Below are positions 52,643 to 59,729 of a stretch of 64,000 nucleotides of DNA, piece after piece; position 1 is the stretch's first letter, and each line of letters starts with the position of its first letter. The position numbers and the translations under genes are program-made. The stretch is from an uncultured Bacteroidales bacterium (lineage in GTDB: Bacteria > Bacteroidota > Bacteroidia > Bacteroidales > Paludibacteraceae). A model generated the notes under the pieces. The model searched no databases. It was not told the origin of the DNA and saw only the letters and a list, made by a program, of their open reading frames with translations. The stretch spans positions 62,001 through 126,000 of the forward strand of contig CACZCR010000001.1 of NCBI GenBank assembly GCA_902779705.1, read 5' to 3'.

Positions 52643-53082
52643 TAGAAAATGTCGTTATAGTTAGTTTCCTCTATCTGCGGTTCTGCTCCAGGCGCTTCGT
52701 CCACCTCGCTCTTAGGCTTGAGGGGATCAACACCACTACGATATTGCTCCGGACGATATAAGATCTGCACATTCTCGGCAACCACTTCAGTCTTGCGACG
52801 AATTTGACCATCTTTTTCCCAAGTGCGAGTCTGCAGTTTGCCTTCTACATACAGTTTCATGCTTTTACGTACATAGCGCTCTGCCCATTCGGCAAGATTG
52901 CGCCACAGAACGATTGCGTGCCAATCAGTGTGATCAGGTACTTGCGTGCCGTTTTGCATAACGTAACCTCGTTCGGTAGTAGCTAAATTAAAATTGGCGA
53001 TGCAAACACCGCGGTCAAGATAACGTACTTCGGGGTCAGAACCAACGTTTCCAATCAAAATAACTTTGTTTACAGATGACAT
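52642..53082 (-). CDS. ssb: Single-stranded DNA-binding protein
   Basis: 146 aa. OB-fold with VNKVILIGNVGSDPEVRYL, FNLATTERGY, TDWHAIVLWRNLAEWAERYVRKSMKLYVEGKLQTRTW and AENVQIL. A short acidic tail ends in NYNDIF, a variant of the usual DDIPF-type protein-interaction tip. It coats single-stranded DNA in replication and repair. It is unusual in being the first gene of an envelope-glycan operon, its stop overlapping the next start by one base. Confidence 0.96.
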   Translation of the reverse strand: MSSVNKVILIGNVGSDPEVRYLDRGVCIANFNLATTERGYVMQNGTQVPDHTDWHAIVLWRNLAEWAERYVRKSMKLYVEGKLQTRTWEKDGQIRRKTEVVAENVQILYRPEQYRSGVDPLKPKSEVDEAPGAEPQIEETNYNDIF

Positions 53083-53124
53083 AACAGTGTAGTTTTTAGT
53101 ATTAATTCAAAAAATATCTAACTT

Positions 53125-54057
53125 TTAACTATTGACTATATTTTGTATGCATAGCGCAGTCATGGCCTCTACTACCGGCACGGCTCTTACTGCTATACAT
53201 GCATCGTGACGCCCTTTGACTCCGGCTTTTGGAGTGCTGGGAGTCGGCTTGAATACGCAGCGGAAAACAATGTCGCTACCATCAGCTATGCCGCCACTAA
53301 TGCCGCCACTCTCTTTGTTAGCTTGGCTTCCGGGCAAGCCTACGCCTGCAAACCCGTACCCGTAATCAAACCCTTTGCACCCGTTGATGCTCATGATTGC
53401 AAATGCCAGATGGGCTTGCAACTTGTCAAATATGGGTTCGCCTGTACCTGTCGGAACACCACTGATTCGGCATTCAATGATGCCGCCTATCGAATCGCCT
53501 TCGGCCCGTACGGCATGAATCAATTCGTCAAACTTAGACGGATCATTTTCTGTACCTACTTGCACCAATCTGGCTTTTATAATGATGCCCTTACTACGCA
53601 AGACCTGCTTGGCAAGACATCCGGCAACTACACGTCCTGCCGTCTCTCTGGCTGAAGCTCTACCGCCGCCACGCCAATCGCGTATGCCGTATTTGAGTTC
53701 ATACACCTTGTCTGCATGGCCCGGACGATAGTGGTGTTTCAGATAGTCGTAATCTTCCGGCCGCGCATCCTGATTGCGAATGATGAACGCTATCGGCGTA
53801 CCCAGTGTGACTCCGTCTAACACTCCCGACAACCATTCCACTTCATCCGGCTCTCGTAAAGCCCGTTGAGACACCCCTTCTGCTCCTTTTGGACAGGACT
53901 GCGTATCAGGCTTGCCGCTTCGCCTATCCAACTCCTTTCTAATCAACGCAAAGTCAATCTTTAGGCCGGCCGGAACACCGTCCAATACACCTCCGATGGC
54001 GCGCCCGTGGGACTCGCCAAAACTGGTGAAACGCCAATTGTTTCCGAATGTGTTCAT
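53125..54057 (-). CDS. aroC: Chorismate synthase (short form)
   Basis: 310 aa from the ATG at 54057 (an ATG at 54090 lies upstream of the promoter start). It converts EPSP to chorismate with reduced FMN. Motifs: FTSFGESHGRAIGG, YRPGHADKVYELKYGIRDWRGGGRASARET, VAGCLAKQ, ESGGISGGIADG, GRHDACIAVRAVPVVEAM. Typical AroC proteins are about 350-360 aa; the loops after QVG and before ESGGI and GRHDA appear shortened. All FMN/EPSP motifs are kept, so it is probably active. Confidence 0.95.
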   Translation of the reverse strand: MNTFGNNWRFTSFGESHGRAIGGVLDGVPAGLKIDFALIRKELDRRSGKPDTQSCPKGAEGVSQRALREPDEVEWLSGVLDGVTLGTPIAFIIRNQDARPEDYDYLKHHYRPGHADKVYELKYGIRDWRGGGRASARETAGRVVAGCLAKQVLRSKGIIIKARLVQVGTENDPSKFDELIHAVRAEGDSIGGIIECRISGVPTGTGEPIFDKLQAHLAFAIMSINGCKGFDYGYGFAGVGLPGSQANKESGGISGGIADGSDIVFRCVFKPTPSTPKAGVKGRHDACIAVRAVPVVEAMTALCIQNIVNS

Positions 54058-54067
54058 CTTTCGGCTG

Positions 54068-54099
54068 CAAAGATAGTGTTTTTTTTGCATATATGCAAA
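54068..54099 (-). promoter_or_regulatory. Promoter of aroC, nearly leaderless
   Basis: Minus strand TTTG (54099-54096) within the palindrome TTTGCATATATGCAAA, 20-nt spacer, TATCTTTG (54075-54068), followed by CAGCCGAA. The ATG at 54057 begins 10 nt after the -7 box. Confidence 0.8.
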
Positions 54100-54118
54100 T
54101 AAAAAATGAATTTTTATA

Positions 54119-54148
54119 GACGAAAGGCGGATGGCGGAATGCGAAAGT
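54119..54148 (-). repeat. Single 22-bp-type repeat copy
   Basis: On the minus strand GCCATCCGCCTTTCGTC matches the 2934-3016 repeat (GCCATTCGCCTTTCGTC) with one mismatch over 17 bases. It lies between aroC and the accessory genes. Confidence 0.6.
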
Positions 54149-54309
54149 ATGAAAAATGTGCATTTGTGTGTCTCGTTAGTCTGATTTGGCTATACATACC
54201 GGGCAAAACAAGGGGAATGGGAAATCGAGTGCAAAGATAATACTTTTTGTCGAATCTCCAAATTTTTAGCTATTGTTTTGTAATAAAAACGCAAAAAATC
54301 GCAAAAATA

Positions 54310-54341
54310 CTTGCATATGTCAAAAAAAAGCAGTAATTTTG
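54310..54341 (+). promoter_or_regulatory. Promoter of the DUF3791 operon
   Basis: CTTG 54310-54313 (one mismatch), 20-nt spacer with an A8 tract, TAATTTTG 54334-54341 followed by CGAC. It is nearly identical to the promoter at 803-834. Confidence 0.75.
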
Positions 54342-54361
54342 CGACGCAAAATCAAAACTAT

Positions 54362-54583
54362 ATGGCAAAAACGGTCATAGATAAGATTGAATACCTTGTG
54401 TTGCTGGTAGCGGAATTTGCTCACCTGCATAAGGTGTCGGAGGTGCAGTCCTACCGCTATCTACAGCAGTATGGAGCGTTGGCTTTGTGCGAGAAACACT
54501 ATAATGTCATGCACACGCTCTCCGTAGAGGACAACCTGCAAACCTTGCAAGAATATTGCAAAAGGAAAGGAGGCAATCTATGA
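54362..54583 (+). CDS. DUF3791-like small protein (putative antitoxin)
   Basis: 73 aa from the ATG at 54362. Sequence pattern (IEYLVLLVAEFA, SYRYLQQYGAL, HYNVMHTLSVEDNLQTL) fits DUF3791, usually found next to DUF3990 proteins in Bacteroidota and suspected to form toxin-antitoxin modules. Its stop overlaps the next ATG (ATGA at 54580) and its last codons contain the strong SD AAAGGAGG for that gene. Confidence 0.75.
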   Translation: MAKTVIDKIEYLVLLVAEFAHLHKVSEVQSYRYLQQYGALALCEKHYNVMHTLSVEDNLQTLQEYCKRKGGNL

Positions 54584-54633
54584 TTCTTTACCACGGATCA
54601 ACGGTGAATATTGATAAATTGATTAAGCAATGA
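54580..54633 (+). pseudogene. DUF3990 N-terminal remnant (17 codons)
   Basis: Begins MILYHGSTVNIDKL and stops after LIKQ. The MILYHGST opening is that of DUF3990 proteins, ADP-ribosyltransferase-like proteins that are normally well over 100 residues long, so almost the whole putative toxin is missing. It keeps a perfect AAAGGAGG site 6 nt upstream (54566-54573) and overlaps both neighbours by ATGA-type junctions, as if an internal deletion joined its start to the next gene while preserving translational coupling. Confidence 0.65.
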
Positions 54634-54848
54634 ACGTCTCGCAAGCAGAATTTCAAAATATGAAAGAAGAGATAGTGAAAGACCTTATCTCTCGTCTCAT
54701 GGAGGAACGCGGCTTAACGATGCAAGAAGCGTTCGACAAGGTATATAACTCTCATTTGTTTGAGAAACTCAACGACCCCAAAACAGGCTTGTATTTCCAG
54801 TCTTCCGGCTATGTATATAGTTATTTGCAAGAAGAATTGGATAAATAG
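54630..54848 (+). CDS. Small protein accompanying DUF3791/DUF3990 modules
   Basis: 72 aa, no membrane segment. EEIVKDLISRLMEERGLTMQEAFDKVYNS and the C-terminal LNDPKTGLYFQSSGYVYSYL resemble the third small protein of DUF3791-DUF3990 operons, from memory; function unknown. Its ATG overlaps the stop of the DUF3990 remnant. Confidence 0.6.
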   Translation: MNVSQAEFQNMKEEIVKDLISRLMEERGLTMQEAFDKVYNSHLFEKLNDPKTGLYFQSSGYVYSYLQEELDK

Positions 54849-54943
54849 TTACTGTCGCATACTCGACGTTAAAAATAGTAAGGACAAGCGCAAGTGTGCG
54901 CTACATTGATAAAATAAACGTTTGCTTTATTATAGAATTACCC

Positions 54944-55684
54944 ATGACGAAAAAAATCTATATATTTATCTCTCTGCTTCTTCTTATTGCATGTGGAAAT
55001 AAACAAATTAGCTATGATGTGCAACTAGACATTGACTCTATATCGGAAAGTCAACAAAAGCAATGGAATGAAGTTGTGAATATTGATTCTCTCACTTATC
55101 CACTTTCCAATGCGTTTTTTGCGCATTGGGAACAACTTTCCGACGAATATGCCGCTTCACATCCCTGCCCAAACATCAGTCATGTTTACTGGATTGTTTT
55201 TATGCATTTCTGCAATAGTGATAGCAGTTATTCATATTATGTACTTCCACCTTGTGTTCAAGTACGGAAGTACTCATCTGAATTTGACTCAAAATACTAT
55301 TCCAGTCATCCTTGTTCAAGCGAAGACTACTTTCAAGAAGCTCCAGAATTTGCTTATGTTCCACAATTACATACTAATAAACCAGTATTGTATCTTTTTG
55401 ACAGCGTTGAGAAAGCTTTAGGTGAGTATCTCGGCGGAGTGAAAGATGAATATGGAAAGGATATTAACAAAGAGCATGTAAATGATTTACAGCAACATAT
55501 AGAAGTGCATTATGGACACTGGGGAGGATATTGGCATCTAGAAACAATGCCTATTATCTTCCGAATGTACTTTTTTAGTAATGGCGTTTACACCTGTTTG
55601 CGTGACTCATGGTGGACAGGGAAAGAAATATTTATGCCTTATCAATCCGACGAGTTTATAGAAATTGGAGGTTGGGTAGAATAA
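54944..55684 (+). CDS. Orphan lipoprotein of unknown function
   Basis: 246 aa from the ATG at 54944, with lipobox LLIACGNK (Cys about residue 15). The rest is rich in Tyr, Ser, His and Trp (HYGHWGGYWHLETM, SYSYYVLPPC) with no motif I recognise. Base composition is more AT-rich than the core genes around it, consistent with recent acquisition together with the toxin-antitoxin remnant and repeats. A hairpin at 55724-55752 follows. Confidence 0.6.
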   Translation: MTKKIYIFISLLLLIACGNKQISYDVQLDIDSISESQQKQWNEVVNIDSLTYPLSNAFFAHWEQLSDEYAASHPCPNISHVYWIVFMHFCNSDSSYSYYVLPPCVQVRKYSSEFDSKYYSSHPCSSEDYFQEAPEFAYVPQLHTNKPVLYLFDSVEKALGEYLGGVKDEYGKDINKEHVNDLQQHIEVHYGHWGGYWHLETMPIIFRMYFFSNGVYTCLRDSWWTGKEIFMPYQSDEFIEIGGWVE

Positions 55685-55723
55685 AACGGCACATTAGAAG
55701 AGCCTAAAACCGAAGAAACAGCA

Positions 55724-55752
55724 AGCGGCGGCAGGAATGTCGCCGCTGTTTT
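55724..55752 (+). terminator. Probable terminator after the orphan lipoprotein
   Basis: AGCGGCG/CGCCGCT 7-bp stem with a 10-nt loop followed by GTTTTT; it also lies at the 3' end of the convergent 55752-56081 gene. Confidence 0.5.
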
Positions 55753-56081
55753 TATAGTTGTTGGCGGTAGGCAGCGATGACGAAACCACGTAGGGTTTTG
55801 TAGTGTTTTGCGCGGCGGTCGGCTAAAGATTCGTGCCATTTATGGAGCCATTCGTCGTGCTTGACGGGATCACGAAGGTCGGCATCGGCTAAAGCGGAAG
55901 CCTGTTTGATGAGTTGGAAGGCTTGACGTTGGGCTTCGGATATGGAGTCCAGATCACGGTGTATTGGATAATGGGACATGATCGTTTCTCCGAACCGATC
56001 TGTAAGATAGAAACGACTTCCGTTGGGCGGAGGTGTTCCGGTGTACTTTTCGAACTTCTTGTTTAGTTTGACTCTTGCCAT
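55752..56081 (-). CDS. Hypothetical protein, small and basic
   Basis: 109 aa, no signal peptide or membrane segment; about 15% Arg+Lys plus many Asp/Glu. YLTDRFGETIMSHYPI and HDEWLHKWHESLADRRAKHYKTLRGFV are its most distinctive parts. I do not recognise the family, but a coding origin is likely: it starts with a clean ATG, ends at a hairpin and has no competing reading frame. Could be a small DNA- or RNA-associated protein; not assignable. Confidence 0.5.
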   Translation of the reverse strand: MARVKLNKKFEKYTGTPPPNGSRFYLTDRFGETIMSHYPIHRDLDSISEAQRQAFQLIKQASALADADLRDPVKHDEWLHKWHESLADRRAKHYKTLRGFVIAAYRQQL

Positions 56082-56374
56082 AGGGATTAGCGATTTAACA
56101 GGGTTTTATCTCGATTTTATCTCGTAATTGTGTCAATTATATACTATTTGAACCTGTTTTTCCCTTCCATCGTGCGTGTGTACTGGAATAATCAGACCGA
56201 AAAAACAGTCTGATTTGGGCAGATTAGCAGATTACCCGGAAACCCAATTTCTCTGATGCTCTGAGCAAATGACCTAAAAAAGAAAAATCCAAGCCTAAAA
56301 TGACTCGGATTCTGTGACCATTTGCGAGGTGGCTGATGATTAGAGCATTATAGTATATAACTAAGATGCGATCT

Positions 56375-56462
56375 ATTATAACCTGCTAATCACCTATTAA
56401 TAACCTACTAATCACCTACTAATAACCTACTAATCACCTACTAATCACCTACTAATCGCATA
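56375..56462 (+). repeat. 11-bp tandem repeat, about eight units
   Basis: Units of CTAATCACCTA/CTAATAACCTA at 11-bp spacing from 56386 to 56462 plus a degenerate unit at 56375. Same unit as inside trmO (18924-18970). It begins the 1.15-kb gene-free stretch 56082-57235, which holds only repeats, one insertion element and a promoter. Confidence 0.9.
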
Positions 56463-56483
56463 CTACAATTATGTAGGTAATGT

Positions 56484-56608
56484 ATGAGCGGATGAGTGGA
56501 GAATGATGAGGTGGAGGGGGAAAGGAATGAGTTTGAGAAGAGAGGGATGAGTTTGAGAAGAGAGAAATGAGTTTGTGAAGAGAGGGGTGAGTTTGAGAAG
56601 AGAGAACA
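56484..56608 (+). repeat. Purine-rich composite repeat array, left block
   Basis: One ~34-bp unit (GAGTGGAGAATGATGAGG followed by TGGAGGGGGAAAGG) then four 20-bp units of ATGAGTTTGAGAAGAGAGGG type (starts 56527, 56547, 56567, 56587). Almost no pyrimidine except T. Interrupted by the element at 56613-56866. Confidence 0.85.
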
Positions 56609-56612
56609 GTAG

Positions 56613-56866
56613 TGTCCCATTAAAAATAAACAAAAACCCATAAAACACTTTGAGTGCTTTAGAAGCGAGGCTTCTTTTATAAATTGCTACTAAAACCTGC
56701 TTGTAAGCAAGCTTCCAGACAGATTTTACTACCAATTTGCAAACTCTATCGAGTAAAAGCACTCAAAGAAATAAACCTAAAAAAACAAATCGTCGCACTT
56801 GAAATATCGCCATAACATACTATATTTCAAAATTGTAGATAATTAGTTTTGGATTTTAATGGGACA
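56613..56866. mobile_element. 254-bp MITE-like insertion
   Basis: Perfect 13-bp terminal inverted repeats TGTCCCATTAAAA (56613-56625) and TTTTAATGGGACA (56854-56866), flanked by the 4-bp duplication GTAG (56609-56612 and 56867-56870). A second, subterminal 13-bp inverted repeat CTTTGAGTGCTTT/AAAGCACTCAAAG lies at 56648-56660 and 56756-56768. No ORF of useful length, so it is non-autonomous. It splits the purine-rich array. The parent transposase family is not recognised. Confidence 0.85.
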
Positions 56867-56870
56867 GTAG

Positions 56871-57116
56871 TGAAGAGAGAAATGAGTTTGAGAAGAGAGG
56901 GATGAGTGGAGAATAATGAGGTGGAGGGGGAAGGGGATGAGTTTGAGAAGTGAGGGATGAGTTTGAGAAGAGAGGGGTGAGTGGAGAATAATGAGGTGGA
57001 GGGGAAAAAGGATGAGTTTGAGAAGAGAGGGATGAGTGGAGAATAATGAGGTGGAGGGGGAAAGGGATGAGTTTGAGAAGAGAGGGATGAGTTTGAGAAG
57101 AGAGAAATGAGTCCGA
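56871..57116 (+). repeat. Purine-rich composite repeat array, right block
   Basis: Continuation of the array: three ~34-bp units (starting near 56901, 56969 and 57031) alternating with one to two 20-bp units, decaying after 57110. The minus-strand reading frames across it are low-complexity (SLLKLIPLFS-type repeats) and are not taken as genes. Confidence 0.85.
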
Positions 57117-57168
57117 AAGGAGAAAAATAAGTTCAAGAGGCGCATTTTTCTTGCATTTTCTATTTTTA

Positions 57169-57200
57169 TTTGCATAAATGCAAAATTTTTACTATCTTTG
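57169..57200 (+). promoter_or_regulatory. Promoter of the PCMD-dppIII-aroA operon
   Basis: TTTG 57169-57172 within the palindrome TTTGCATAAATGCAAA, 20-nt spacer, TATCTTTG 57193-57200 followed by CAGCCGATT. Confidence 0.85.
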
Positions 57201-57209
57201 CAGCCGATT

Positions 57210-57239
57210 ATGAATATATATGTGTTAGAGGTAGAATGA
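57210..57239 (+). CDS. Nine-codon leader ORF
   Basis: ATG at 57210 gives MNIYVLEVE and a TGA that overlaps the ATG of the next gene (ATGA at 57236). It sits at the same distance from the -7 box as the lepA start codon, in the same CCGATTATG context. Possible translational-coupling leader; could also be chance. Confidence 0.35.
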   Translation: MNIYVLEVE

Positions 57240-58192
57240 AGAAGCGAATAATATTATGTATGCTAGTGGCCTGCGTCGGGATGATGCATGCAGAACGTGT
57301 GGTTCCGGTCCCATTTGGCGACATGGAGTCATGGACGACGCGCTATATCAAAGAGTCGCGTTTGATAGGTGGTAAAACCCAGACGCTCTATTGTCTGGCG
57401 CCTAATCGTACTGTCAATGAAAACAAACCCTATTTCTATTCAGGCAAATGGTCTAATCCGTGGACGTGCAGCAATGCTTACGCCAAAGTGGCCGGTATAG
57501 AAAAGGGAGCGTGTACCGCAGGACCCGAAAAAAGCCATCATGGCAATACTTGCGCCCGTTTGGAGGTGAAAATGCAACAAGTCAAAGTGCTGGGGATGAT
57601 TGATGTCTCAGTTATCGCGACAGGAACGCTATTCTGGGGACGTACGATCGAGCCGATCACTACCGCCAAAGATCCGTATCGCAATCTGGATATCGGTATT
57701 CCGTTTACGGGCAAACCGTCGTACCTTATGTATGACTACAAGTGTACCGTATCGCCTGAGAACTGGGTGTGGTACGCAAAGGGTATGGCAGCGCCCAAAA
57801 AACAAACCGGACACGACGAGTGCGAGGTGTATATGTTTTTGCAGAAGCGCTGGGAGACACCGGATGGGAAAATACATTCCATACGCGTAGGAACAGCCTA
57901 TGAACGGTACTCTAAGACGCAGGCTTCGTGGGTGGATAATCACCGTCTCAAGATACATTATGGCGATATCACCAAACAGCCGTTCTATAAATCCTATATG
58001 GGCTTTGTGCGTCAGTTCCGAGCAATGAACAGTAAGGGCAAAATGGTGCATATTGACGAAGAAGGATGGGATGGTGATGCCACGCCGACTCACGCAGTGT
58101 TAATGATGACTTCGGGCAGATACGAAGCGTTTGTTGGACATGAGGGGAATGTACTCTGGGTGGATAATGTAAAACTGGTATATGACAATTGA
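57236..58192 (+). CDS. PCMD-like secreted protein
   Basis: 318 aa from the ATG at 57236, signal peptide MKKRIILCMLVACVGMMHA. GDMESWTTRYIKES at the N-terminus and the C-terminal FVGHEGNVLWVDNVKLVY resemble the putative carbohydrate metabolism domain (PCMD), with an intervening beta-rich region (GKPSYLMYDYKC, CEVYMFLQKRWE). Function unknown; likely a surface or periplasmic glycan-related protein. First full gene of the last operon; overlaps the GT2 gene by 11 bp. Confidence 0.7.
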   Translation: MKKRIILCMLVACVGMMHAERVVPVPFGDMESWTTRYIKESRLIGGKTQTLYCLAPNRTVNENKPYFYSGKWSNPWTCSNAYAKVAGIEKGACTAGPEKSHHGNTCARLEVKMQQVKVLGMIDVSVIATGTLFWGRTIEPITTAKDPYRNLDIGIPFTGKPSYLMYDYKCTVSPENWVWYAKGMAAPKKQTGHDECEVYMFLQKRWETPDGKIHSIRVGTAYERYSKTQASWVDNHRLKIHYGDITKQPFYKSYMGFVRQFRAMNSKGKMVHIDEEGWDGDATPTHAVLMMTSGRYEAFVGHEGNVLWVDNVKLVYDN

Positions 58193-59360
58193 TGAGATAC
58201 TGACATATGTGTTTACACTGACGGCATGGGATTATGTGCTGCTATCGGCGTTGCTGATACTGTTTGCTTATCAGCTCTATTTTATCATTCGTTATTTGGG
58301 AGGAGTGGCACGCAAAGCCAAAAGCCAATTTGATGCCCCTTCAGCGGACGAATCTGCTGCTAAACCGGGAGTGACAGTTGTTATTAGTGCTCGGAATGAA
58401 GGTTATAATCTGGAGCATTATCTTCAGGCCGTGCTAACACAGGATTACCCTGAGTTTGAGGTGTTTGTGGTGGACGATGGATCCGGTGACGATACGGCGG
58501 ATGTGATCGAACGATATAAAAATGAGTACCTCAACTTGCGGTCTACGTTCGTGCCCAAGGGAGCGCGTGTGTCAAGTACAAAAAAACTCGCCCTTACTAT
58601 GGCTGCCAAATCGGCTAAGTACGAATATCTTCTGCTGACAGACGCCGATTGCTGCCCGGAATCCAATCATTGGATATCGGCTATGATGAGCGGGTTTGAG
58701 AATGATAACGTAGAAATGGTGTTGGGCTACGGCGCATACTTCTTCGAAAAAGGCAAGATCAACCGCCTTACCCGTTACAACACACTCTATACCGGATTGC
58801 TCTATTTGGGAGCAGCCTTGGCGGGAAAACCGTACATGGGTGTTGGACGCAATCTGGCATATAAGAAGAGCATGTTCTTCCGCAAAGGCGGTTTTGCCGG
58901 ACTGAATCATTACGCGGCCGGAGATGATGACCTTTTTGTTAACAAAGTGGCTACACGTGAAAATACCGCTGTAGTGGTAAGCCGAGAGAGCGTGACATGG
59001 TCGATTACTAAACAGACTTGGCATGATTGGGTACAACAGCGCCGTCGACATCTGAGCGTCTCGCCTGAATATAAGTGGCAAACCAAATTGTGGCTTACTA
59101 CAGAGCCCCTTTTTAGAGCATTGTTCTATGTTACGCTCATACTCATAGGTGTGTTTGGCGCACCGGTGGCTTGGCTGGTGGCATTGCTCGTGTATATCAT
59201 CCGTGGTAGCATACTGGCTTCAGTAATCAACCGCGGCGCAAAAGCGCTCGGCGATCGTCCGTTTGGTACGCTTAGATTGTGGTGGTATGACATTAGTATG
59301 CCCGTGCTAACCCTTATGGTGATGTCCTCACAACGAAGAAAAAAAGATTTACCTTGGTAA
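58182..59360 (+). CDS. Membrane glycosyltransferase family 2
   Basis: 392 aa. N-terminal transmembrane segment (~18-38), GT2 domain with VVISARNEGYNLEHYL, VFVVDDGSGDDTADVI, TDADCCPES (DxD) and QQRRRHLSVS (Q-x-x-R-W-like), then one or two C-terminal helices (~310-345, LFYVTLILIGVFGAPVAWLVALLV). This is the topology of processive or lipid-linked GT2 enzymes. It may export or assemble a surface polysaccharide. Confidence 0.9.
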   Translation: MTIDEILTYVFTLTAWDYVLLSALLILFAYQLYFIIRYLGGVARKAKSQFDAPSADESAAKPGVTVVISARNEGYNLEHYLQAVLTQDYPEFEVFVVDDGSGDDTADVIERYKNEYLNLRSTFVPKGARVSSTKKLALTMAAKSAKYEYLLLTDADCCPESNHWISAMMSGFENDNVEMVLGYGAYFFEKGKINRLTRYNTLYTGLLYLGAALAGKPYMGVGRNLAYKKSMFFRKGGFAGLNHYAAGDDDLFVNKVATRENTAVVVSRESVTWSITKQTWHDWVQQRRRHLSVSPEYKWQTKLWLTTEPLFRALFYVTLILIGVFGAPVAWLVALLVYIIRGSILASVINRGAKALGDRPFGTLRLWWYDISMPVLTLMVMSSQRRKKDLPW

Positions 59361-59384
59361 TAACAAGCAAAAAATATAATCATT

Positions 59385-59693
59385 ATGGAAGAAAAGAAAT
59401 TGAACATCAACATTGCCCAGGATAAAGCCATGGGCATATTCTCGAACTTGGCGCTTATTGCGCATACTCCGACTGAGTTTGTGCTGGACTTCGCGCAAAT
59501 GATGCCTGGCATTGAGCAGGCAAATGTTGTTTCCCGCATCGTGATGACTCCTGACCATGCTAAGAAACTACTGATGGCATTGCAAGACAATGTCAATAAA
59601 TACGAGCAGAATATTGGTAAAATCGTAGCTCGCGGACAGAAACCGGTTCCTGGCTCAACCTATCCGATGTCATTCGGCGGCGGAGAAGCATAA
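59385..59693 (+). CDS. DUF3467 protein
   Basis: 102 aa. NIAQDKAMGIFSNLALIAHTPTEFVLDFAQMMPG and VVSRIVMTPDHAKKLLMALQDN are typical of DUF3467, small cytoplasmic proteins of unknown function widespread in Bacteroidota. It sits 24 nt after the GT2 gene and 36 nt before the phosphorylase. Confidence 0.9.
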   Translation: MEEKKLNINIAQDKAMGIFSNLALIAHTPTEFVLDFAQMMPGIEQANVVSRIVMTPDHAKKLLMALQDNVNKYEQNIGKIVARGQKPVPGSTYPMSFGGGEA

Positions 59694-59729
59694 CATAAAC
59701 AGCAAACATGAAATAGACAAAATAATATT

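Noticed and set aside
54887..54902. Hairpin AGCGCA-AGTG-TGCGCT before the orphan lipoprotein as a terminator
   Set aside because: No T-tract follows and the stem is only 6 bp; kept as unexplained.
56375..57116. CRISPR array
   Set aside because: Repeat units are 11, 20 or ~34 bp and directly adjacent, without unique spacers, and no cas genes are present.
56441..57175. Minus-strand open frames across the purine-rich repeats
   Set aside because: They encode low-complexity SLLKLIPLFS/STHPL repeats dictated by the DNA units, lack start context and are broken by the MITE.
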